NCBI GenBank assembly: GCA_036245805.1
Contig: BTRK01000006.1
Span: 49,903,257 to 49,967,256, forward strand
Direction: 5' to 3'
Length of the DNA: 64,000 bases
Source: Pristionchus mayeri
Taxonomy: Eukaryota; Nematoda; Chromadorea; Rhabditida; Neodiplogasteridae
Position 1 is the first letter of the stretch. Every line of letters starts with the position of its first letter. Under the pieces are notes generated by a model that saw nothing but the letters and a program-made list of their open reading frames with translations, had not been told where the DNA came from and made no database searches. Below, one piece after another: positions 32,317 to 43,394 of this stretch. The position numbers were made by a program, and so were the translations under genes.

Positions 32317-35300
32317 ATGGAGATGGATAACGCGAGCGCAGATGGTCCGCTGGAATTCGAAGCCGAGCCCTCGGGGTACAGTACTATCGATACGGTGAGC
32401 TGCTTTGCATGCCTGTGTCAAGAAAAGTGCATGCGAAATTTAAATAATTTGAGGCGCGACTAGTTGCGAATATCTTCTACGCCGTCTCCTCTATTATCGG
32501 CATACCCGGAAATCTCTTCGTGCTCTTGTCAATTTTATGCTTCCGGTCAGTTTCACACGGAGCTATACCACGGTTTCTTCGTTCACTACACTCTGTCGCT
32601 CGCAACCTGACTAGAAAGTGTGTAGAAGGAAGGCATGGCTGCACGTGTCTCGACCTCTTTTTCACACGGACCCGGATTCTCACCGAGACCAAGAGCTTTC
32701 GTACTCTACCCGAGCCAGCAGGTGGTACGCACCGGGTGCCCTTTCAAGCAAAGTGCCGCACTTGAGCACCAGAATTAATCTCTCTCTACTGAACTATGAT
32801 AATTAAAAACTATCCTTCGCCAGTAATTGTCACGATAGCTTCCCACACCGACACAAATGATTCCGCAAAAAAACAGTGGTGTATGGTTTCTGGTTCTTCT
32901 CCGGTCGGTGCTCATTACTGGCCGAACTTGTGCGAGAGAGAAAAAGCGAACTGTAACAAGAGTGGTTTCCTTTAAAAAAGCTCAGTAGAAGACGCTCGCC
33001 AAACGAGATTAGGCGCACGTTGGGAGAGAAAATCGAGACGAAAACAGGGCACGACAAAGTGTGCGTTGCGTCACAGAGATCATTTGAACGGATACTAATA
33101 CAATTCCCCACTTTCTGGGACTAATCTTCTAGGATACGGTCAAAAAGTGCGCCTACATAACAGTAATAGCACAATGTGAATACGGAAGCGGCGTTCAGCG
33201 GCCTTTGTCTGGGAATTCCATAAAATATGAGTCCTGCAGAACAATAGAACATATTATATTGTAACTCACGACAAAACGGTACGAAATATAATGTCGAACA
33301 ATATTATAGTGCACTAGTGCACAGTGAGAGGGTAGAAAGTTAAATGAGTGAGGGAAATTATATTGCAAGGAAATTTGCGCAATTTCTTGCATTAGAATGC
33401 GGAAGGGATGCTAAGTCGCCTTTCTTCCTTTCTTCCTTTCTTTATGCAGGAATTTGCAGTCGTGACTTGATTACAGGAGCAAATAGGTCCGATGAACGAT
33501 GAGCTATCCAGACTGGCCGGGATTCCTACTTTATCCTCGGTTGCAGGGAGATGCGGACTATTTCCAACATCTACATATTCAATCTGGCGATCGCTGATTT
33601 GATCTACCTGCTCGGGACACCCTTCATCATCATCCGAGCAGTGACCGGCACATGGATCTTCGGAAACGCCATGTGCAGGCTGTACCTGACGACAAATGGA
33701 GTGAGTGCTTTGTAGAGTTTCAGGTCGCCCTCTCTTCATTCTACACACTCTCTAGACCGGTCGATCGGCGAGAGAGTGAGTAGAATGAAGAGAGCGTAGT
33801 GTCATTTATCGAACTCTAGTGCGTCGGTTCTTTTTTCTAAGATCGATGGACCAGGAACTTTTCCTCGGTGTTTTCTAGGGAGCTATTACGAAAAAAGTCG
33901 GACTTATGTTGTGTTTATCACCTGTAAGCTGTCATCCGACTGTAATCATCCGACTTAGCGCCAGATTCGCTAGAAGATAGGAAAAATTCGTGGGGATTGA
34001 ACGACCGACAAACGGTCGTCGATTGTTTTCACTTTCGACTTCAGGAAAGGCGAAGTTCTTGTTTGCGCGAACGCTGCGGTTGAACGTAATTAAATCGCCT
34101 CGAGTAGATCGAGATTACGCCGGTTGGACTGTCAGGCGCCTATTTTTTCTCACTCGGCGTCCCCGGAAAAATACGGCATAAGGTTACTCCAGGAACCCCA
34201 AGGGACCGCAGTCCAATGCAATCTCGTTTTCCAGCGGGTTCCCGTGTACCGATACAGTATTGAGGGAAAGCACGAACGCTGAATTGGCAAGGGGGTCGGT
34301 AAAGCACGCCTTGTCGTGAGAACCGAATGCTACTATCTTTGTTGAAGAAATTCAAAAGTTCATGTTTTGGAAGATCAAAGATCATTATTTTCAGCTCTCT
34401 CAATTTGCCTCTGCCGCCTTTATCGGCGTGCTCTCCTTCGATCGATACCTCGCAGTCTGCAGGCCAGTTCAGGCTACAGACTGGAGAACCTTCCGGTAAG
34501 CATCTTAGCAATGCGCATACCATCTGGGAAGTTGTTATTGCATTCTCGCGTTCCGATGCAGATATCTAATTTATTCTGGCGTTATCTAAGTTATGCTTGC
34601 GTTTTCGCTGTCTCTGCAATTCATAACGGGTTGTTATGCGAAATGAAATGACATGCCTAATTCTTGCATGGTAATTAGATGATAATTTGTATGTTTTCAC
34701 GGTCTGCTTCCTACTCTTATGCTCCGCTTCAGATTCGCACTGTCCATCTCCATCGTTGCCTGGATAATGGTTGCCATCGAGTCGCTGCCGCTCTTCATGG
34801 CCGCCCAGATCTACCCCGGAGGTTTGCCTATTATCACGATCCTTGAACTTTCTTGCATCAGCTTTAACCCTTGTTGAATCATTTGAACCCATCTTACTTT
34901 GATCTATTTCTGAGATCTTTATTCCCTCTTCATCATCGTGATCTTTGAACTTCGCAGGCGAGGAGGAGTTGCAAGACTGCGTCATCTTCTGGGAAACGGC
35001 TGCCGAGCTGTCGTCGAATGCAACGGCGCTGGAGGAAGAGGTGCCAATTTTCGAAAGTATCAATCAGTCACGAGTTGCGCGAAGCACAAAACATACAATT
35101 TCCGCGCTGAAACAGGTGATCCCGCATGACGGAAGTCGCCTCTCAGTAGCAATTTGTACGCGATCTAGGGGGAAAAGATAATATGGGGGCAGTTTTCGGT
35201 CCTACAGGGTGTCCAAAAAGTATTGTTACACGGATAAAACCATGTATCTTTCTTTAAAAGCAACATAGACAACTCAAACGGGGCACAGTATTTATCAGTG

Positions 35301-38300
35301 ACCATATGAACATAACAATGCACGATCACTCGATCTGGCCTCCATTGGCCGCGATGACCTCTCTGAGACGACGAGGGACCGAGTCGATGACGGCCCGCAG
35401 GTAAGGGACGTCGATCTTCTCCCATGCCTTGAGAAGGGCTGCCTTGAGGGAATCGCGGTTCTTGTGGCGAGTAGAGCAGGCCTCCTTCTCCAACACTGAC
35501 CAAATGCTGAAGTCCAGAGGGTTGAGATCGGGGGAGTTCGAGGGCCATTCCTCACTCGAGATGAAGTCGGGCAGATGGGCGCGACACCATGCCTGCGTCA
35601 CTTTTGCCGAGTGAGCAGGCGCTGAATCCTGTTGGAAGGTCCAGCGAGCCCCTTTGAAGTGGGAGCGGGACCAGGGGAGAAGGGCCTTCTGGAGAATTGC
35701 CCTGGTGTAGTACTCCTTGTTGATCTTGACCCCGGGATCCACGAACACGAGAGGAGTCTTGCCCGTCGAGCACACACCAGCCCAAACCATCAGTGCCTGG
35801 GGGTGGGCAATGCGAGAGATGGTTCTACCTCTGGCGTCAGCTTGCTGAGGAGACTTGGCGATGATCCTGGTGTTCTGACTGTTGTAGACCTCCTCGACTG
35901 AGAACAGCTTCTCGTCAGAGTAAACGGTAGTCAAGTGCTCCCCACGATCGGCCCGCTGAAGGAGCAGCGCTTCTGCTTGTGGACATCAGTGAGGCCATGG
36001 CCCTTTCTCATCTTGTAGGGGTAGGACTTGAGAAGAGAATGAACGATGGCACACACGGATCCTTTGGAGATCTTGAGATCCTTAGCCATCTTCCTGATGG
36101 ATCGTTTGGCATTGCGATTCACTCTCTTCTCCACGATTCTCCTGTTCTTCTGAGTGAGAGCGGTCTTGGGTCTTCCTGATCTTGGACGGTCCTTCGCAGT
36201 GCCCAACTGCTTGAAACGGGAGATGGTGCGATAGACTGTCATTCGGGAAATACGAAGCTTCCTCCTGATGGAATCTGGGGGGTCGCCGAGGGTCCAAAGG
36301 TTGATAATAGTTTGACGATAGCGATTTGGACGAACCATGACTATGGGAAACTAATTAGTAGGTTCCCTCAACGCACCGAAGGGTGGGCTCAAACGTGTTA
36401 TTACAGGTTTTGACAACTCGACCTACATGTTAAAAAAATTCGCGTTTCAAAAGTGTAACAATACTTTTTGGACACCCTGTAGTCTTCAAAGATTGAGGGG
36501 ATACAAACTTGTCAAGAAACCGAGATACACCATCAGTACACCATCATTCTGTATTCGGATTTATCCTGCCGAGATACACCATTTAGTCTCAAATTTTTCA
36601 AATAACAAGGAGATTTAAGGGATATTTTTCAGAACTACGAGATGGAGCGAATCAACTTCTCGCGTGATCTCTTCACGGCATACACCTTCGCGCTCTCCTA
36701 TCTGATTCCTCTGATCGCCATCTGGATCTTCTACGCGAACATCATCCAGAAGATGTGGGCGAGGAGGAAGCACATCTGGGGCAGGAAGAAGAGCATGAAG
36801 AGGACGACATTCAGGGTGAGCAGAAGAGTTCGATACCCGGTCTTTCATCTCCTCTCTACCTCTCTAGAGAGTACGTAAATGAAGATACGAAGGAAATTGC
36901 TTGAACTTTTGTGAGCAGTAAAGATATTACGTAGAGTCCTTAGAGGTGCAGTAAGATGACGTGGTCTAGGCTTGTGCCTGCCAAAAATTTGCTTTCGTAT
37001 CTTCTTCTGTACACTCTCTCCGATCGACCGTTCTAGAGGGAATGAAGAGCGTGGTATCGTATTTTCGAACTCTAGTGAGCAGTAAATGTCATTCTGTATT
37101 CGGATTTATCCTGCCGCTTTACAAATTGGCGTGGTTTTGGCCTGTAACTGGTAAGTGAGATAGAGTAGGAAATCGAGACGGTCACTCGTCTGATATTGCA
37201 CTCTGTCCCGGACCAGATAGGTCAGTGACTATTAGTATCACGGCTACGTCAATCTGCATTCGGGTATCGGTTGGGAAAAAGGATTGTGGTTACCGTACTT
37301 GGCGTACATTACCGTACCCGCAACGCAACGCATGCACACAGTGGATGCTCAGCATTAGATGTGTTTCCAAACTCGTCGCGCCACTTTTCGCTTGGCCGAA
37401 CTTGTATTTTGGTGAACTCTCACTGGCAGGAACATTTTTTTCCATGGTCTCACTTTTCTCACATAGCGAAACTGGTTAAGCGGTTCGGCTGCGTCACCCT
37501 TCCATTTGTATCCCGCACCGCGCAGTCCGCGCTAGTCTCTGGTGAGGCGTCACCAACGCATACAAAGACAAGTTCCTACGTCTATATGCTTGATTGTGAG
37601 GAGGGGATCTCTTTGTTCGAGAATTTGGATCTTCATAATCAATGTCTTGCAACACGCAATCTGTGAGCCCAGAACAGTCGCCAACATTAATGTGTTCCTT
37701 CTCTACAAGCAACATGGGCGAACTACTTTTTTGGAGATGCCGACAAGAACTATAGAGGTCTCCCTGGTCTAGCTTTTCTCACGTAGCCAAACCGTGTTTT
37801 TTGCGTCAGCCAATTTGTATCCGACATCGTCGTTGTCTGCTCCATGCAGACTTCACGAAAACAATACCGTTTTTTGAACAAGAAGAAGATGAATAGTTTT
37901 TGTTTGGCCCGTTAGCAGAATGCAGTCCATTACGTAATTTGATGAGCGCATGCCAACAGGAACAGCCACGTAGATAAAGGACAAGTTCGAAAAACTCACT
38001 AGGAGCATATAAACGGCACAGTCGTGTCCAGAAGTTCACCGTACCTTGTCAATATCGAGCAGCCTACGTGCGCTAACTTCAATGAAGTGACGTTTGTTTT
38101 TAGCCTGCCTACTATTTTAAGTAGGAGTTCCCCGAATAGGCCACTGAGCTACAGCCTGTAAGGAACTATCTAGCACGCATAAAACAATTTCGACTTGGAT
38201 GCAATTGGTGGCTTTGTTCACTGGGCAGCTGTGATTTATATGGTTTATGATAACTAATATAAATGAAATGAATGATAAATGCGCTACAATCAACAATTGA

Positions 38301-39378
38301 CTTTTCTGTACATATTTGCAGCACGCTTAAGCAAATCCTACAATATTGACGATAAGGTGATTTCAGGTGTCGATCCTCGGTCTCGCGATCGTCGTCTCCT
38401 ACACGCTCTGCTGGGCGCCCTTCTGGTCCGTACAGTGGGCGATCGTCTCCAACACGGTGCCCTACAACGACTGGCTGGTAAGTTCTTGGCACCTGCAACC
38501 ACCAAAGTCGGGTCTGGTACCGGGTATCACAAAAGCATGGGCTTGTACCTGGTACCACAAAAGAATGGGCTGGCACCTGGTACCACAAAGGAGGAGCCAT
38601 CCGAACCATGCTTTGCAGATCGTCTCCAACCTCACCGCATACGTGCTACAGTATATCAACTCCGCTGCGAATCCCTTCCTCTACGTCTTCATGTCGGACG
38701 CCTTCAAGCGGAATGTGTGTGTTTACGATTTTGCAGTTTTGCTAAATCTATCATTAGTTACTTCTTAGGGCTGTGCATGCTTCATCTACGCTAGAATGCG
38801 CAACGAGATGCGAATAACTAATAATGTATTCTGATTATATTCTTCCAAACATCTGTCCAAACTAGCATGATACTGCTGATTTTCGATTTCTGATTATTTA
38901 TCTATGGTGATTAGCATAACATTACACGAATTAGCATAAACGCTGATTTCTGATTTCTGACTTTTAATCTCTATGAATTCGCATAAACAAGTTTTCCTCT
39001 GCAGGTAGCAGCACTCCTGCGGGCGACCAGCACCTACCAGTTCAGGTATGCCTACCCGACTTTTAGAGATGCGCCGATTGAACTGGTTCCTACTGCACGA
39101 TTACAGACTTTTCCTTGCATAAAAACACGAATTTACTGTTGAATCGAAGGCGTTTTCTACAGAAAATAGTGCATTTCTTGCAAGAAAACGTGCATTTAAC
39201 TGTGCATCCACGAACGTCTCGTGTAATTTTACTGGAAAATCTTGCAAAAAAAACTTACAGGAAACCGAGAAGCGCGCTGTCGGGCCGAGGCGAAGCCGTC
39301 GTCTTCCTCAAGTCGGCCAGAACGGATTCTTCCGCGATCCTGGACTGCGACGAAACTACGATCGCCCGGGAATTGTGA
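32317..39378 (+). CDS. Rhodopsin-family neuropeptide GPCR (somatostatin/opioid/allatostatin-C-like)
   Basis: Eleven exons in phase: 32317-32394, 32454-32545, 33547-33700, 34395-34495, 34733-34821, 34958-35040, 36633-36815, 38367-38477, 38619-38714, 39005-39045 and 39261-39378 (TGA). The product is 381 residues. Class A marks: GIPGNLFVLLSI (TM1), FNLAIADLIYLL (TM2), the cysteine in AMCRLY (TM3), FDRYLAVCRP (E/DRY motif), LCWAPFW (TM6) and NSAANPFLY (NPxxY, TM7). A basic third intracellular loop (RKKSMKRTTFR) suggests G-protein coupling at the plasma membrane. The pattern is closest to somatostatin/opioid/allatostatin-C receptors; the ligand is unknown. The exon 2 acceptor is TTTGAG. A maT copy sits in intron 6 and MITEs in introns 3 and 7. 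Confidence 0.9.
33713..33819. repeat. Hairpin MITE, TAGAGTTCGA subfamily, in GPCR intron 3
   Basis: Left end TAGAGTTTCAGG, right end TTTATCGAACTCTA, arms CTCTCTTCATTCTACACAC and complement. Flanks GTGCTTTG and GTGCGTCG fit a decayed 8-bp duplication. It starts 13 nt past the exon 3 donor. Confidence 0.8.
35205..36479 (-). mobile_element. maT transposon, second copy, 16-bp internal deletion
   Basis: The same terminal repeats and TA duplication (35,203-35,204 and 36,480-36,481) as the copy at 2,189. At 1,275 bp it is 16 bp shorter; I noticed one other base change inside the transposase. It lies in intron 6 of the GPCR gene on the opposite strand, so it should be removed with the intron. Confidence 0.95.
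35326..36338 (-). pseudogene. maT transposase, frameshifted copy
   Basis: The frame opens normally at 36,338 (MVRPNRYR), with the DNA-binding region intact. It breaks after about residue 123, where 16 bp present in the other copy (2,953-2,968) are missing at 35,968. The first part ends as a 135-codon frame; the remainder, with the whole DDD triad, continues in another frame from 35,934 to the stop at 35,326. One substitution changes a Cys to Arg near residue 257. The copy is non-autonomous but keeps both ends, so the intact copy's enzyme could mobilise it. The deletion lies between two GC dinucleotides, suggesting slippage or end joining. Confidence 0.9.
36824..36910. repeat. Hairpin MITE inserted at a splice donor, GPCR intron 7
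   Basis: Left end AAGAGTTCGA and right end TTGAACTTTT. GTGAGCAG flanks both sides (36,816-36,823 and 36,911-36,918). The left copy is the 5' splice site of exon 7 itself. Confidence 0.75.
36991..37074. repeat. Second hairpin MITE in GPCR intron 7
   Basis: Arms TCTTCTGTACACTCTC and AGGGAATGAAGAGCG, right end TTTTCGAACTCTA, followed again by GTGAGCAG (37,075). The left terminal repeat is degraded. Confidence 0.6.
38489..38600. repeat. Intronic tandem repeat, about 3-4 units of ~32 bp
   Basis: Units share a GGTACCACAAAAG-ATGGGCT core. The array fills most of the 141-bp intron 8 of the GPCR gene, leaving only the splice sites outside it. Confidence 0.7.
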
Positions 39379-39653
39379 TCTTTCATCTCTGATCTCTACA
39401 CTAGACACGCTCTCGCCCTTCGCACCCACGGGTCTACCGATCTCACCAACGCCCATTCCTCGTCTGGTCACTCTACGATTTGATCTTTGATCTTTGATCT
39501 TTGATATTTACACCCCCATCGACGCTTCATCTTTCCTCACTTGTCATATCGCCATAGTTTCGCGACGCTTTTGCTTCCGTCCCGTGTTTGCCCACCCTTT
39601 TCGCTGATATCCCGTGTTTGTTCTTCACCTCATACATGCCCCTTTCCTCGTTC

Positions 39654-39659
39654 AATAAA
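39654..39659 (+). promoter_or_regulatory. Poly(A) signal AATAAA for the GPCR gene
   Basis: AATAAA lies 276 nt past the GPCR stop, with no better hexamer between. Confidence 0.6.
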
Positions 39660-40385
39660 TTATGAGCTATTGTCATGTGTGTGTTTTGAGGCGAATGACG
39701 TACGGTTTGTCTTCTGTCTCTCCACTGTATCTCTCATATACTCTGGAAGTGTCCCGAATTTAGAACTCCAATGATTTGTCGAGTCAGATTTATCACAATC
39801 TGCGGACAGCGCCGGTGAGAGCTTGCTTGGGACATAATGAACACATACAATTCGAAGATCAAAGATCAAAGGTCAAAGTATACGACAATACAAGGAGGTT
39901 ACAATTAAACCAAGCAAGTTCCCTGTTGTTTCTCACATTCTACGACGGTTTCCCGCTGTCGAGCTGTGACCCGAGTAACGCTAGCGCCCCGAAGCAACCG
40001 CTCGAGTGCGTGTGTCGCGGCGACCAACTGACAAATCAGAATTCGAAATTTGGATCATCTTCTCTACATTTAGCATGCTTTATGGACCTATTCGGGCCAG
40101 AAAGAGTGAGATTTGAGGAAATGGTGATCCAAATCGTGAATTCTAGTCAATTGGACGTGCGCACACGCGTCGTCGGTGCTACGGGCCGATAGGAAACCGG
40201 CGAGTACGAGAATGGATTCTGATCGAGGAGGGCGAGGAGGATAAGGAGAGCACAATAAGCACAGTTCTCAGGGTGGAAGAAGGCAGATGGAGAGGTTACA
40301 AAGATGACAGAAGGCGCGAAATCGCTAGGGTGACAGAGGGACGTTAGCGTCCACAACCAAAGGTAGAGGGGGGGCGAGAGTAGTG

Positions 40386-40511
40386 TTTCAATTTTCAGGT
40401 AATTTAGTTCCATTTTCGGGCATGTTTCAGGTGCGCTAAATAGCGCATCAGCTATTTAGCGAACCTAAAACATACTCGAAAAAGAACCAAATTTGCCTGA
40501 AAATTGAAACC
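40386..40511. repeat. 126-bp palindrome (third hairpin family)
   Basis: The ends GTTTCAATTTTCAGG and CCTGAAAATTGAAAC enclose arms with GTGCGCTAAATAGC and GCTATTTAGCGAACC. A shorter relative with GGTGCGCTAAGCAGC and TTTAGCGCACC is at 44,645-44,697 in Ddi1-like copy A. Confidence 0.75.
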
Positions 40512-40652
40512 ATCGAGAGAGCTGTGGGTAGATGGTGGTAGAGACGGTATTCATCAGTTAGTTAGGATTCCTACAAGTCATGAGAGCGACTGGCTAAGGT
40601 GATGGGTGGGTTCTCACCGGATTAGGAGGGGGAGGTGTAAGCGACCTACTAT

Positions 40653-40759
40653 GTAGAGTACGAAACACGGCAAGTCCTCTCTTCCTACTACACACTCTCA
40701 CGACCAGAGGTGAGAGAGTGTACAGTATGAAGAGACGATCTGCCGAGTTTCACACTCTA
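40653..40759. repeat. Hairpin MITE, TAGAGTTCGA subfamily
   Basis: Left end TAGAGTACGAAACACG, right end GAGTTTCACACTCTA, arms TACTACACACTCTC and GAGAGTGTACAGTA. Flanks CTACTATG and CTACAACG agree at six of eight positions. Confidence 0.7.
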
Positions 40760-43214
40760 CTACAACGTGGTTCAGCTCTGCCTATCAGCGGGAAGACACA
40801 GTCACAAGTACCGGGATGGAGAGCATGGAGGGAGTGAATCGAGTGAGAAAAATTAACGGTGATGGGATGTTCAGAAAGACGGTGCGGGCTACGGTGTAAT
40901 CGAGATGATGTGGCCAGACCACAGCTAAACCGTCCGAGTTTGAGAGTTCCCAGCCAGTATCGTTAAACATAGTGAGAAGGACAAGAGAGAGAGACGTGCA
41001 TATATGGAAGATCTTGCGAGATATCAGTCGAAAGTGGAAAGATGGGGGTTGGTCAGGGGGCGGGCGGGGAAGGACTAGCGTGAACTGTGGGTGAAGGTGT
41101 TAGAGGGCCTAGTGGAGGAAGACAAGTGTGCAGTCGGGGAGGTAACCGTCGAGATGTAGTGGGCTGGCGAGATGCGAGTGTGGATGGTGGAGTTCTAGCT
41201 GCCGGGCAGGAACGCGACTCTGGAAATAATAATAATAATTTTTATTTTATTATTATTATTAATAATTATTTGAACACTGATATTTTGTACATTTCATGTA
41301 TTGATATGGAATCAATGATTCGATTACGGTTTTTATGCAATCCCCTTTCACTCATAGGAATGCAGTGACATGTTTCGTACCTTGATCGTTTGCAACAAAA
41401 TGCCTACACAGGTTCGATGACATTATTTCATCATTCCTGAATTGCACCGGTTACAGTCGCTAATCAGATGAGTCATCTCGATATATCGACATCTCGGCCA
41501 GTTCCTCGCATTCTTTTCTAGATGTCACACTGGCTACCATGACCACCCGCATGCCTTCTGCCGTTCTTTTTTGTCCATACGGAGTCCTAGATCGCCTATA
41601 GAGACGGCTACGCTTAGTTCTAGCCGCCAGAATCATCTAATAACATATTGCTATATTACAAAAAATTGCTTGAAATATACACATGAATTTACGGAAACTT
41701 TCAATTCTCACCTCGTACAGCATGCCGGTTTCCGTATACCAGAAATGGAGGAGGTCGAAGGGCGAAGAGGGAATAACAAAGGGAGGCAACGAAACAAAAA
41801 AAACATGGCTCAGGAGGGCATCCCGCCTCGGGAGTGCGTTCCTGTAATAACAAATAAAATGCAGGTCTTCGAAGTAAAAAATTGTAAAAAATATAAATAA
41901 AAATATATTAAAATTTCGGAAAAAATCAAGATAATCCAACCGAGAAAAGCACGGGGATGTCACGGGGCGCGACGGGACGACCACTCCTGCCCTCGTTTGA
42001 GGTCGTCAACGGCGTGCAAGTCACGCTGGTGGTATCATGAGACCTGGAGAGGGGGAGTGGGATTAGAGGTGGACTCATAAAACGCGCAAAACGTGAGCAA
42101 AAGAGAGCCCGCACTATCACACGGTACTACTACGCGAGGGGGGGGAGAAGAGGAGGGAGGGAGGAGGGACGGGGCGAGAGAGGCAGAGCGATTGATTGAA
42201 AAGGAGTAAGATGGAAGGGGAGAGAGAGAAAGAGGGGGGTTGGCGGCGAGCGAGAGACTCGCGAGCCGAGGCGGCGAGAGCGCGCTGGAGTGGGAGGAGT
42301 GACTAGCCCGCCTCTGCCTCTCTCTCCTCCTCACTCCCACCTCCCTCTCCCCCCCCCCCCCTCCTCTCCTCTCCTCTCCCCTCTCATCCTCCCCTCTCCT
42401 CCTCCCTCCCTCCCTCTTCTCCCCTCTCCTCCTCTCTGCTCTGGACGCGTCAGAGACGCAGAGGAATGGTACGATTTAGAGAGCGCGGCCAGCGGGGAGA
42501 GCAAGCAGTCGACGAGGGGAAAACGAGCGCGCGTTGCGAGTGGAGAGACCGAGGAGATGCGAGAGGGAACCAGTTGGAGGGGCGAGAAGCACGTCTTACT
42601 ACTTCTTTGCTTCCCCTTCCCGCCTCCCTCCCCCTTCACAACAAGGAATGTATATCCGCATTAGAGGTCCGGGTCAGGAACGAGCGGGGAGAGGGAGTGA
42701 GATAGATGGAGTCGAACGGGTTCCAGACTCGTCAACAAACGGCTGGAGAGAGAGAGGGGGGTAAAGAAACGAGCGGGAGAATGGAAGGGTGAATGGGGGG
42801 TAAGACGGGACTGTACGAATCGTGCGAGCACGAGTAAATAAATACGTAATCGGGCCATACTACCTGCTGGCTGGCTGATCAAAACATTCCCCCCTCCGCC
42901 CCCCCCCCCCCCCCCCCGTCCCTCCATCAAGAGAGATGGAACGGCGCAGGAAGTAAACAGCGAATATATACTGTCGAGATTAGCGCTGCATGTCGACGAC
43001 GAACACTTCCCACGTAACACCATTTCGATATACGGTAGGAAGAAGCAAGGATCTGTACGAAACCACGTCAAACCAAGGAAAAGCTACCACACAGGCGCGA
43101 GGAGTCGGCGGTGTAACCGGTTCGCATGGACCAGGCAGCGGTCACACCTCCTCAACAGATCGCCAGTGAACAATTACTCGATGAGAGATGAATGTGAATG
43201 TTGCGCCGAAAGGT

Positions 43215-43220
43215 TTTATT
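43215..43220 (-). promoter_or_regulatory. Poly(A) signal for Ddi1-like copy A
   Basis: TTTATT on the plus strand reads AATAAA on the minus strand, about 175 nt past the stop of copy A. Confidence 0.45.
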
Positions 43221-43394
43221 GTGCTGTCGTGTGATAGACAGTGAGAGGTGGTGATCAATCGATCGAGGGGCGATTGAATACGGAATGAGCACGGACGGGC
43301 GAGAAAAAAGGGTGGGGTGACGTCGTATGAGAGACGCACGAGAGAGGAAAGCGGGTAATCATGACGTATAAGGGCTCGTCGACCAATGGGGCGG

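Larger units (their letters stand above)
39379..43394. other. 4-kb intergenic region, repeats and low complexity
   Basis: The GPCR 3' flank (AATAAA at 39,654) is followed by sequence with no supported exons. It holds a 126-bp palindrome (40,386), a TAGAGTTCGA MITE (40,653), an ATT-rich simple repeat (41,225-41,275), a purine-rich strand (42,130-42,260) switching to a pyrimidine-rich strand (42,300-42,440), and a C run near 42,900. The Ddi1-like copy A gene ends at 43,395. Confidence 0.6.

Noticed and set aside
42290..42664. 124-codon Pro/Ser/Leu-rich frame
   Set aside because: Product of the C/T-rich tract; no splice support or family match.
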